Source: Scolanthus callimorphus (lineage: Eukaryota > Cnidaria > Anthozoa > Actiniaria > Edwardsiidae). From it: 64,000 nt of DNA. The number at the start of each line of letters is the position of its first letter. The first letter of the stretch is position 1. Location: assembly GCA_033964015.1 (NCBI GenBank), contig CM066923.1, positions 248,001-312,000 of the forward strand, written 5' to 3'. The position numbers were made by a program, and so were the translations under genes. Below are positions 1-12,900 of this stretch, one piece after another. Under the pieces are notes generated by a model. The model made no database searches, had not been told where the DNA came from, and worked only from the letters and a program-made list of their open reading frames with translations.

Positions 1-999
1 TGTTGAGAACTGGTTGTCTGTGTTTTTCTTGTTTTGCCAGGGATTTCTCTGTCAAATTTGCTCAAAAATCGTTGTTGTGCAGTCGGTATACGTTAAAAAG
101 CCAAATTCTTCGTTCAATTATTTATTGAACAGCACCATCATAGGCCATTCACACCATTATTGGATTCCACGAAGCACCACAGTGAGCCTGGTGGCGGAAT
201 TCCTCAAATCGATGACGTCAAGGGTCGCGCGAGGCTGTCTTTGCTGCATAGTTTCCAGAATAAAAAGCTCACTTTTTCGTCCAGTAGATCCGAATAATCA
301 TGATAACTACATTAAAATCATTATGAAATGATTGCTTTTGTCAATCTGCGTGAGTTTATTCGCTTTTCACCTAATGCGGTTGGTCCAGGAAGTTGTGAAA
401 ACAATAAAACCAGTATTCCCAAGCTCAGACAATCAGCGACAAAAGTGGTTGAGAATTTTCCTTCGAAAATGCTTTTCTCCATTTCAACTGCGTAAGCGAT
501 GTCTTCTTGGCTTTAATTTCCCCTCCCCTTATTCAATGTTGAAGCCCAACCACTAGCGCGTTTGACAAAACAACATTGAGATGGGGGGAGGGGTTTTAAC
601 CAGAAGGGTAGCGGTTTATTTTATGGAAACACAACACTTTTTAGTATGGCGATCTGTAACGATTATAGACATAAAATTCTCAACAATTTTGTCGGTGATT
701 GTATCTTCCTGTATGGCAATCCTTTTATGAGGATTATTTGCTGGGTGGTCAGTAAAAAAATAAATGAAATGAAATGAAATAACAAAAAATAATTAAGTAG
801 ATGAGTAAAAGATTGTAATAGGCTAACAAAAAGAAACAAAGAAAAAAAATGACAGTCAACCAACTGTAGGCTAGGTTAATTGTCCAAAAAAAACAACCAA
901 TTTTTATCAGTGACTGCACATTTGTATGATCTTTTGTAAAGCTGTCCCATAGGGACTATATTGTATTTGTCGCTAATCTATACTTTATATTGCCCACAG
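1..999. other. Upstream intronic sequence of the flippase gene, no exon seen
   Basis: I see no convincing exon here. The first recognisable coding exon of the flippase starts at 1000. The exon that should precede it (the conserved FEQFRR / NFYF region of P4-ATPases) is not visible in these bases, so it should lie left of the window. The content is AT-rich, with a short GAAAT repeat near 765-780. Short open frames here have no recognisable protein features. Confidence 0.5.
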
Positions 1000-3900
1000 C
1001 TACTAATTGATAGTCCAGTTAGTCCAGTCACAAGTATTTTGCCGCTAGTATTTGTCATCACGGTCACAGCTATTAAACAGGTACAGAAATAAAGTGATCA
1101 AATGAATTAATGAATTATCAATAGAATTAACACTACAGTTCAAAATCCTTATCTTGAAACATTAAGCATCTGCTGTAAAGAAAGATGCATTAATCAAACC
1201 ACAACTGACTTCAAGTAGAAATTCATGAAGTAACATATTATGGGGGCTCTTTTCATTTGATGGAGCCCATTTAATCAAAAGCTGATGTAAAGTCACAAGT
1301 TGTTGTTTATTTGTATGTCAGGGATATGAAGACTACCTAAGACATAAAGTTGACCGTGAAGTGAACAATAGACCTTGTGGTGTAGTGTTTAATGGTGTGG
1401 TGAAAGGCATTCAATCTCAAGACATAAGGGTGAGCAGCCATTACAACAGTCAGCACTTTCTATGGCTACATCTTTGTCCTTTCAGGCAATATTCAACACA
1501 TGGGCATTATTTTGTTGTCTTGAAAATCACTAAACATACACTTATACTACTCAGCTGAGAAAGAGCCTGAGAGGCTTTAATGTGTTGCCCCATATTGGAT
1601 ATGAAGTAAATGTTGCACTATTTAGATATTTTTATCTTTTTTTGTACACACAGTGTATTAAGCTTTCACACGTGCTCAATTACATCATTTTCGAATGAAA
1701 AGCACATGCGTCGATGCGCAGAACAGTCGTGAGCCATGCAAAACAGGGGAATAACCTTACAATGCACAGAACAGAGTGAGCCATGCAAAACAGGGGAATA
1801 ACCTTAAAGCACATGCGTCGATGCGCAGAACAGAGTGAGCATGCAAAACAGGGGAATAACCTTAAAGGATCCATCTCACCCTGCCCATAATGTACTGCTT
1901 CGCTACCATTTTTGATATCAGAGACTCAACAACAAAAAAATGTTCAGGTTAGAGCATTTTTATTGAGAATTGTTGTAATTACTTTGCGATTGGTTTCACT
2001 ACAGTCATATGAAAACCGCTCTAAAGTCAGAGTGTCTGATGGTAATGAATCATGTGAACAAAAACAATGCAATGCATTATGGACATGGTGAGACAGCAAA
2101 GCTCTTGTGATCTTGCCCATCTCAACTTATGCTTGTCAGTGAGCTTTATTCTCATCAGGTTGGAGATATAGTGAGAGTCAAAGATGAGGAGGAATTTTCC
2201 TGTCCCTCTCTTGATCTTGCCTGTCTCAACTTATGCTGGAGGTGTATTAATTCTCATCAGGTTGGAGATATCGTAAGAGTAAAAGATGAGGAGGAATTCC
2301 CTTGTGATATGGTAGTACTGGCATCTGAAGACCCAGAAGGCACATGCCACATTACAACAGCTAATCTTGATGGGGAAACTAACCTTAAGGTACTTCTCTA
2401 CACTCTGATGATCTTTTTCAGCATAGATTTTACAGTATGTAACCAGTATACACAACAGTGGAAATATGCATAAAACTATCAAAATGTAGGTAAATGTATA
2501 CAGTTACATATAGCAGATTATTTAGATGACTGCAGAAAACATGCAAAGATAATGCAGATGCCAATAAGAAACAAAATCCATTCAACAATGAACCAATCAG
2601 GGATGATAAGTGTGTCTAGAGCTTTTAGTCATAGTATGTGCTTGAATATACAGAATTTGCATCTGAACTCTTCTGTTAAGTATGAGGTGCATTTTTGAAT
2701 AAAATATAATTGAACATGCCGGTACACTACAGTATGGTTATTATGTGCTCTAGGTCAGAAGTTCAGTGCCTAAAACAGCCAAGCTTCATTGTGCAGAGAA
2801 GCTGAGTAAGCTATCAGCAACCATAGAATGCCAGCATCCCCATGTCGACCTGTATGGGTAAGACATCATGAAATGTAATGGCATGAATTATATAGAAACA
2901 CAGTGTCATACTATTTGTACACATTCAGATATTTAGCTCCCTATAAATACTACCTCCTGTATATACTAGTTATACAATGCTTTTGATGCAGATCCTCACT
3001 TGTATTTACTGGTATACACATGAGCCTTCAGGTGAGTGTGTATGCTAAGAAAATACAAGTGACAGTGGGATATTCTGCAGTATGTCACGATAACTGATTG
3101 TATAACTTTGTTATACCATGGTACAGAAAATTAAAGTCAACGTTTTACGTAAATGCAGTGCATGATGGGAAGGTTGAGTGGAATACCGAATATACAACAC
3201 CATTCCTCCATTCTGATTGGCTGTATTTTCTGTGGTGTGGTATAAACTTAGGTATCACAGTGTATTTTAGCAGTGTATTTTAGCAGAGTTTAGTTCTGCT
3301 ATTTCTTTTCTTTGTCTTAGACTGAGCAAGTTTTGCTGTGTCTCTTGTAGTTTTCTGGTCGCATTGTATTCAGAGACAGTATTGACCAGGAATTGTGTAA
3401 GCTACAGTTTGCATTTCTCAGTACTCAGTGTGGTATTGTAAACAGTAATTTACGGTATAATTTATAGGTGTTCAATAACTGTCCTTTGAACCATCTAGGT
3501 CTCTTGGCCCTCAAAATCTTCTGCTTAGAGGAGCAAGGTTAAAAAATTCAGACCACGTTTTTGGTAAGTTGGCAGTCATTAAGCCAATTGTTTTTTAAGA
3601 ATCATGTAACATTGCCTTATAAGAGTCCGAATCAGAGCAGCACTCTTGCTTTCTGGTTTTGCAGCTTTCCATTCTTACACAAATAGTACTATCTATTTAA
3701 ATCATTTTCTTATAAGATTATAATCTTATCACTCTTCAAGGTTTCAGAAGAGCATCAAAAAGTATTTGTATTTGCGTTTACTTTGCATTCTCAATGGTCT
3801 CATCTTTTTTATAAGGTGTTGCTGTCTATACCGGCAAGGAAACAAAGGTTTGTATGTGATTTCATGTATGATCTTAACAACTGATTTAAGTAGAAAGGAG

Positions 3901-6900
3901 CATTTGATAACATGGATTAATGTGCAGTTTAACACTTCAGATGGCTTTGAACCAAGCAGAGGCACCTCATAAATTTTCAAAAGTTGAAAAGTAAGTGACA
4001 AGTGTACCTGTTCATTTGAGCTGCAACCTGTTACCCTCAGCCTCAGGCTACTCGGTTTTTGTCAGCTCCATGATGCTTTGCACACCCATGCTTTTCAATA
4101 TGGTGGCCACTCTTCAAGGTGACTCAGGTGGGCAGCAAAAGCTAGTGACATCATAGCCAGGCAAAACGTGACCGGCCCGTCGAGTAGCCTGGAGACAGGG
4201 CTAAAAAGGCTGATGATGTTATCTTTACACGCATTTTACTGTTGTTGTTGTAGGACCATGAACAAGTACCTGTTTGTGTTCCTGTTGGTACTTGTGTTCC
4301 AAGGGGCTTTGTGCACGGGGCTCAAGTACTGGAAGGAGAACACTACCTCTGGCAAGGCCCCGTATGCAGGCCCACAGAGAGCAAAGGTCACGGTAGGGAT
4401 GACCAATAATAACAGTCTTTTATTGGATTATTTTGGCATGTTGAAATAGGTAATTGATAACTTAGGTCTCGCGTTACATCACCTATTGTAAGACCGATGA
4501 CAAGTAAGGCAATGTGCACGTGTTAGCTTTCAGTTCACTGTTCTTCTCGGATTGAACCCCAAGCTCGTCTCTACTGTCCTCTCCTAAAAACATACGACTA
4601 ATTACAATGGTAAAAAGATAGAGCATTGAAAATATTTACCATGAAATAATTATAACTGGTTTATAAAATAATGAGAAGCGTTAAAAAGCTAACAATTTTA
4701 AACAAATACTAATCTATTATAACAGGGTGTTCTGTAGGTATTTTCGGTCTTTAACAGGAAGTATTTCTAAATTGTATTGATTCCTTTTGAACTGGTAAAA
4801 ATGTACGAGGGGATGATCAGTGTTGTAAATTTATTAAAATCCTTTCCAATTTTAATAAAAGCCTTACGTATTCAAGTTAACAAGATCCAATTGTGAAGCA
4901 ACATTCTTCTAGTATATCTGTATTATTATTATGTATTGTATATCTGTATTATTATTATGTATTGTATATCTTGCAGTTTAAAGGAATTGTTGCGGATTTC
5001 CTTGTATTTCTTATTCTCTTCAATTACGTCATTCCTATATCTCTATATGTCACCGTAGGTAAGTGAAACTAAAGCACACATGCGCACACTAAATCGTGCA
5101 CGTCTAGCTAGAACAAATAGTTGAGGTGAGACCATAAAACATTTTCCCTGTATGTTATGCATTAGTTTACAAAATACCCCAAACTAAATGTAGCCCTTGC
5201 TACAAGAAGAGTTTAGAGTTACATACACAAACGAGTATATCTAGCTTCATTTTCAGTACTGGAATAACACTGGATTTGATATTTCTTGTAGAGTTACAGA
5301 AGTTTATAGGCGCTCTGTTCTTTGCATGGGACATCAAAATGTATAACCCTGTAAGTTTGTTAAATATTGTTTTTTTCCTGGCGTTCAAAATGTACACATT
5401 TCTTCCACCATGTAGTAGTCACTTAAAAATCGTCTGTTGCTAGGATACTGACGAAGCTGCCATACCAAATACGTCAGACTTGAATGAAGAACTGGGTCAG
5501 GTAGGTGTACATACTAGTTATACAATTCTTTCGAGTGGCATACTGCAGAATGTACCACGCGTCACTTGTATTTTCTGGTATAGACACGACCCTTCAGACC
5601 CTTCATCTTATACCACGCTACAGAAATTTAAAGCAACGTTTTACGTAAACGCAGTGCACGATGGGAAGGTCGAGTGGAATACCGACGAATATACAACGTT
5701 ATTCAGGCTGTATCTGATAGTTGTCTAGTGGCTGCTGTTTGTCTTTTTTCTATGTCATTCAGGCTGTATCTGATAGTTGTCTATTGGCTGCTGTTTGTCT
5801 TTTTTCTGTCATTCAGGCTGTATCTGATAGTTGTCTATTGGCTGCTGTTTGTCTTTTTCTATGTCATTCAGGCTGTATCTGATAGTTGTCTATTGGCTGC
5901 TGTTTGTCTTTTTTCTATGTTATTCAGGCTGTATCTGATAGTTGTCTATTGGCTGCTGTTTGTCTTTTTTCTATGTCATTCAGGCTGTATCTGATAGTTG
6001 TCTATTGGCTGCTGTTTGTCTTTTTTCTATGTCATTCAGGCTGTATCTGATAGTTGTCTATTGGCTGCTGTTTGTTTTTTTCTATGTCATTCAGGCTGTA
6101 TCTGATAGTTGTCTATTGGCTGCTGTTTGTCTTTTTTCTATGTTATTCAGGCTGTATCTGATAGTTGTCTATTGGCTGCTGTTTGTCTTTTTTCTATGTC
6201 ATTCAGGCTGTATCTGATAGTTGTCTATTGGCTGCTGTTTGTCTTTTTTCTATGTTATTCAGGCTGTATCTGATAGTTGTCTATTGGCTGCTGTTTGTCT
6301 TTTTTCTATGTCATTCAGGCTGTATCTGATAGTTGTCTATTGGCTGTTGTTTGTCTTTTTTCTATGTTATTCAGGCTGTATCTGATAGTTGTCTATTGGC
6401 TGCTGTTTGTCTTTTTTCTATGTCATTCAGGCTGTATCTGATAGTTGTCTATTGGCTGCTGTTTGTCTTTTTTCTATGTCATTCAGGCTGTATCTGATAG
6501 TTGTCTATTGGCTGTTGTTTGTCTTTTTTCTATGTTATTCAGGCTGTATCTGATAGTTGTCTATTGGCTGCTGTTTGTCTTTTTTCTATGTCATTCAGAC
6601 TGTATCTGATAGTTGTCTATTGGCTGTTGTTTGTCTTTTTTCTATGTTATTCAGGCTGTATCTGATAGTTGTCTATTGGCTGCTGTTTGTCTTTTTTCTA
6701 TGTCATTCAGGCTGTATCTGATAGTTGTCTATTGGCTGCTGTTTGTCTTTTTTCTATGTCATTCAGGCTGTATCTGATAGTTGTCTATTGGCTGTTGTTT
6801 GTCTTTTTTCTATGTTATTCCGGCTGTATCTGGTAGTTGTCTATTGGCTGCTGTTTGTCTTTTTTCTATGTTATTCAGGCTGTATCTGATAGTTGTCTAT

Positions 6901-9900
6901 TGGCTGCTGTTTGTCTTTTTTCTATGTTATTCCGGCTGTATCTGATAGTTGTCTATTGGCTGCTGTTTGTCTTTTTTCTATGTCATTCAGGCTGTATCTG
7001 ATAGTTGTCTATTGGCTGCTGTTTGTCTTTTTTCTATGTCATTCAGGCTGTATCTGATAGTTGTCTATTGGCTGCTGTTTGTTTTTTTCTATGTCATTCA
7101 GGCTGTATCTGATAGTTGTCTATTGGCTGCTGTTTGTTTTTTTTCTATGTCATTCAGGCTGTATCTGATAGTTGTCTATTGGCTGCTGTTTGTCTTTTTT
7201 CTATGTCATTCAGGCTGTATCTGATAGTTGTCTATTGGCTGTTGTTTGTCTTTTTTCTATGTCATTCAGGCTGTATCTGATAGTTGTCTATTGGCTGCTG
7301 TTTGTCTTTTTTCTATGTCATTCAGGCTGTATCTGATAGTTGTCTATTGGCTGCTGTTTGTCTTTTTTCTTTGTCATTCAGGCTGTATCTGATAGTTGTC
7401 TATTGGCTGTTGTTTGTCTTTTTTCTATGTTATTCCGGCTGTATCTGATAGTTGTCTATTGGCTGCTGTTTGTCTTTTTTCTATGTCATTCAGGCTGTAT
7501 CTGATAGTTGTCTATTGGCTGTTGTTTGTCTTTTTTCTATGTTATTCCGGCTGTATCTGATAGTTGTCTATTGGCTGTTGTTTGTCTTTTTTCTATGTTA
7601 TTCAGGCTGTATCTGATAGTTGTCTATTGGCTGTTGTTTGTCTTTTTTCTATGTTATTCCGGCTGTATCTGATAGTTGTCTATTGGCTGCTGTTTGTCTT
7701 TTTCTATGTCATTCAGGCTGTATCTGATAGTTGTCTATTGGCTGCTGTTTGTCTTTTTCTATGTCATTCAGGCTGTATCTGATAGTTGTCTATTGGCTGT
7801 TGTTTGTCTTTTTTCTATGTTATTCCGGCTGTATCTGGTAGTTGTCTATTGGCTGCTGTTTGTCTTTTTTCTATGTTATTCAGGCTGTATCTGATAGTTG
7901 TCTATTGGCTGCTGTTTGTCTTTTTTCTATGTTATTCAGGCTGTATCTGATAGTTGTCTATTGGCTGCTGTTTGTCTTTTTCTATGTTATTCCGGCTGTA
8001 TCTGATAGTTGTCTATTGGCTGCTGTTTGTCTTTTTTCTATGTCATTCAGGCTGTATCTGATAGTTGTCTATTGGCTGTTGTTTGTCTTTTTTCTATGTT
8101 ATTCCGGCTGTATCTGATAGTTGTCTATTGGCTGCTGTTTGTCTTTTTTCTATGTTATTCCGGCTGTATCTGATAGTTGTCTATGGCTGCTGTTTGTCTT
8201 TTTTCTATGTCATTCAGGCTGTATCTGATAGTTGTCTATTGGCTGCTGTTTGTCTTTTTTCTGTCATTCAGGCTGTATCTGATAGTTGTCTATTGGCTGC
8301 TGTTTGTCTTTTTTCTATGTCATTCAGGCTGTATCTGATAGTTGTCTATTGGCTGCTGTTTGTCTTTTTTCTATGTTATTCAGGCTGTATCTGATAGTTG
8401 TCTATTGGCTGCTGTTTGTCTTTTTTCTATGTCATTCAGGCTGTATCTGATAGTTGTCTATTGGCTGCTGTTTGTCTTTTTTCTATGTCATTCAGGCTGT
8501 ATCTGATAGTTGTCTATTGGCTGCTGTTTGTTTTTTTCTATGTCATTCAGGCTGTATCTGATAGTTGTCTATTGGCTGCTGTTTGTCTTTTTTCTATGTT
8601 ATTCAGGCTGTATCTGATAGTTGTCTATTGGCTGCTGTTTGTCTTTTTTCTATGTCATTCAGGCTGTATCTGATAGTTGTCTATTGGCTGCTGTTTGTCT
8701 TTTTTCTATGTTATTCAGGCTGTATCTGATAGTTGTCTATTGGCTGCTGTTTGTCTTTTTCTATGTCATTCAGGCTGTATCTGATAGTTGTCTATTGGCT
8801 GTTGTTTGTCTTTTTTCTATGTTATTCAGGCTGTATCTGATAGTTGTCTATTGGCTGCTGTTTGTCTTTTTTCTATGTCATTCAGGCTGTATCTGATAGT
8901 TGTCTATTGGCTGCTGTTTGTCTTTTTTCTATGTCATTCAGGCTGTATCTGATAGTTGTCTATTGGCTGTTGTTTGTCTTTTTTCTATGTTATTCAGGCT
9001 GTATCTGATAGTTGCTATTGGCTGCTGTTGTCTTTTTTCTATGTCATTCAGACTGTATCTGATAGTTGTCTATTGGCTGTTGTTTGTCTTTTTCTATGTT
9101 ATTCAGGCTGTATCTGATAGTTGTCTATTGGCTGCTGTTTGTCTTTTTTCTATGTCATTCAGGCTGTATCTGATAGTTGTCTATTGGCTGCTGTTTGTCT
9201 TTTTTCTATGTCATTCAGGCTGTATCTGATAGTTGTCTATTGGCTGTTGTTTGTCTTTTTTCTATGTTATTCCGGCTGTATCTGGTAGTTGTCTATTGGC
9301 TGCTGTTTGTCTTTTTTCTATGTTATTCAGGCTGTATCTGATAGTTGTCTATTGGCTGCTGTTTGTCTTTTTTCTATGTTATTCCGGCTGTATCTGATAG
9401 TTGTCTATTGGCTGCTGTTTGTCTTTTTTCTATGTCATTCAGGCTGTATCTGATAGTTGTCTATTGGCTGCTGTTTGTCTTTTTTCTATGTCATTCAGGC
9501 TGTATCTGATAGTTGTCTATTGGCTGCTGTTTGTTTTTTCTATGTCATTCAGGCTGTATCTGATAGTTGTCTATTGGCTGCTGTTTGTTTTTTTTCTATG
9601 TCATTCAGGCTGTATCTGATAGTTGTCTATTGGCTGCTGTTTGTCTTTTTTCTATGTCATTCAGGCTGTATCTGATAGTTGTCTATTGGCTGTTGTTTGT
9701 CTTTTTTCTATGTCATTCAGGCTGTATCTGATAGTTGTCTATTGGCTGCTGTTTGTCTTTTTTCTATGTCATTCAGGCTGTATCTGATAGTTGTCTATTG
9801 GCTGCTGTTTGTCTTTTTTCTTTGTCATTCAGGCTGTATCTGATAGTTGTCTATTGGCTGTTGTTTGTCTTTTTTCTATGTTATTCCGGCTGTATCTGAT

Positions 9901-12900
9901 AGTTGTCTATTGGCTGCTGTTTGTCTTTTTTCTATGTCATTCAGGCTGTATCTGATAGTTGTCTATTGGCTGTTGTTTGTCTTTTTTCTATGTTATTCCG
10001 GCTGTATCTGATAGTTGTCTATTGGCTGTTGTTTGTCTTTTTTCTATGTTATTCAGGCTGTATCTGATAGTTGTCTATTGGCTGTTGTTTGTCTTTTTTC
10101 TATGTTATTCGGCTGTATCTGATAGTTGTCTATTGGCTGCTGTTTGTCTTTTTTCTATGTCATTCAGGCTGTATCTGATAGTTGTCTATTGGCTGCTGTT
10201 GTCTTTTTTCTATGTCATTCAGGCTGTATCTGATAGTTGTCTATGGCTGTTGTTTGTCTTTTTCTATGTTATTCCGGCTGTATCTGGTAGTTGTCTATTG
10301 GCTGCTGTTTGTCTTTTTTCTATGTTATTCAGGCTGTATCTGATAGTTGTCTATTGGCTGCTGTTTGTCTTTTTTCTATGTTATTCAGGCTGTATCTGAT
10401 AGTGGTCTATTGGCTGCTGTTTGTCTTTTTTCTATGTTATTCCGGCTGTATCTGATAGTTGTCTATTGGCTGCTGTTTGTCTTTTTTCTATGTCATTCAG
10501 GCTGTATCTGATAGTTGTCTATTGGCTGTTGTTTGTCTTTTTCTATGTTATTCCGGCTGTATCTGATAGTTGTCTATTGGCTGCTGTTTGTCTTTTTTCT
10601 ATGTTATTCCGGCTGTATCTGATAGTTGTCTATTGGCTGCTGTTTGTCTTTTTTCTATGTCATTCAGGCTGTATCTGATAGTTGTCTATTGGCTGCTGTT
10701 TGTCTTTTTCTATGTTATTCAGGCTGTATCTGATAGTTGTCTATTGGCTGCTGTTTGTCTTTTTTCTATGTTATTCAGGCTGTATCTGATAGTTGTCTAG
10801 TGGCTGCTGTTTGTCTTTTTTCTATGTCATTCAGGCTGTATCTGATAGTTGTCTATTGGCTGCTGTTTGTCTTTTTCTATGTTATTCAGGCTGTATCTGA
10901 TAGTTGTCTATTGGCTGCTGTTTGTTTTTTCTATGTTATTCAGGCTGTATCTGATAGTTGTCTATTGGCTGCTGTTGTTTTTTTCTATGTCATTCAGGCT
11001 GTATCTGATAGTTGTCTATTGGCTGTTGTTTGTCTTTTTTCTATGTTATTCAGGCTGTATCTGATAGTTGTCTATTGGCTGCTGTTTGTCTTTTTTCTAT
11101 GTCATTCAGGCTGTATCTGATAGTTGTCTATTGGCTGCTGTTGTCTTTTTTCTATGTTATTCAGGCGTATCTGATAGTTGTCTATTGGCTGCTGTTTGTC
11201 TTTTTTCTATGTTATTCAGGCTGTATCTGATAGTTGTCTAGTGGCTGCTGTTTGTCTTTTTCTATGTCATTCAGGCTGTATCTGATAGTTGTCTATTGGC
11301 TGCTGTTTGTCTTTTTTCTATGTCATTCAGGCTGTATCTGATAGTTGTCTATGGCTGCTGTTTGTCTTTTTTCTATGTTATTCAGGCTGTATCTGATAGT
11401 TGTCTATGGCTGCTGTTTGTTTTTTCTATGTCATTCAGGCTGTATCTGATAGTTGTCTATTGGCTGTTGTTTGTCTTTTTCTATGTTATTCAGGCTGTAT
11501 CTGATAGTTGTCTATTGGCTGCTGTTTGTCTTTTTTCTATGTCATTCAGGCTGTATCTGATAGTGTCTATTGGCTGCTGTTTGTCTTTTTCTATGTTATT
11601 CAGGCTGTATCTGATAGTTGTCTATTGGCTGCTGTTTGTCTTTTTCTATGTTATTCAGGCTGTATCTGATAGTTGTCTAGTGGCTGCTGTTTGTCTTTTT
11701 CTATGTCATTCAGGCTGTATCTGATAGTTGTCTATTGGCTGCTGTTTGTCTTTTTTCTATGTCATTCAGGCTGTATCTGATAGTTGTCTATTGGCTGCTG
11801 TTTGTCTTTTTTCTATGTTATTCAGGCTGTATCTGATAGTTGTCTATTGGCTGCTGTTGTTTTTTTTCTATGTCATTCAGGCTGTATCTGATAGTTGTCT
11901 ATTGGCTGTTGTTGTCTTTTTTCTATGTTATTCAGGCTGTATCTGATAGTTGTCTAGTGGCTGCTGTTTATCTGATATAAACTTTTGTTTGAAGAAAACC
12001 TCAGCAAGCGAGGAGCATGTTCTTTCATGTAGATCATCTAGCTAAATTGTCTGAGAACCAATCGAAGACCTCATTTCTCTTTTGTCCCCTTTTGTTTCTA
12101 TAGATTGAGTACGTATTCACAGACAAGACAGGCACGCTAACGGAGAATGACATGCAATTCAAGGAGTGCTCAATCAACGGCAAAAAATACAGGGTAATCG
12201 ATCATACGACAAATGCAAACGAACCGTGAATAATATGCAACTGAACAAGTATCTAGACGGTGTCTGTGGATGGTATTGTCTCAGTTTTAAAGAGGATTCA
12301 GTGTTTGCTCTTGTTCAGTGTTTTTGTTGGTGGCTTACAAATTGTTTCCTTTTCTTCTTTTCAGGAAAACGAAATGGAACTGTGCGTTGATGGCCCAGGA
12401 CAGTCCCCAAGTGTCTTGCTACCCAGCGCATCGGTACGATAAACTGATCTATTTTGTTTCACTTTGCAGTGCATCAGTACTTTATACTGTCTCTCATTTG
12501 AGAGGAAAACCACTAATAGGGACCTGTACGTGTCACTAGAATGGCGTATAATTTTCTCCACGTCCGTAAATAGGGATTTGGCAGCCATGCCTTATTATAA
12601 AGCAGCCTCTACACAGCACCAGGCATTTGAATTTCCTAATCCCACAGTGCACGTTCACTACTGGGTGACACCATATGCATGTCATGGCAGCGGCGTAGCC
12701 AGGAATTTCTGAAGGGGGGGGGGGGGGAATAGTGAAAACATGGGACGAAAATGCTCAAATGCTCTCCAGCAAATACAGTAAATGTATGGGAAAATTTCCG
12801 AGAAACGGGGGGGGGGGGGGGGGGGGGGGCTGGACCCCCTGGCTACGCCCCTGCATGGTCACGCAAGTTCACATTTGTGACGTTGGAGTGCTTTTGTTTG

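Noticed and set aside
3098..3283. Open frame with [13 protein letters not shown] conserved in two places, a candidate coding exon
   Set aside because: Both copies are intronic repeats without suitable splice phases, and the differences follow CpG decay rather than codon constraint.
5674..11946. Many overlapping open frames with repeated hydrophobic segments, looking like a multi-pass membrane protein family
   Set aside because: They are translations of the 56-bp minisatellite, in all frames because 56 is not a multiple of three; there are no independent gene signals.
5705..11968. Possible CRISPR-like array of repeats and spacers
   Set aside because: No variable spacers: whole 56-bp units are repeated head to tail inside a eukaryotic intron.
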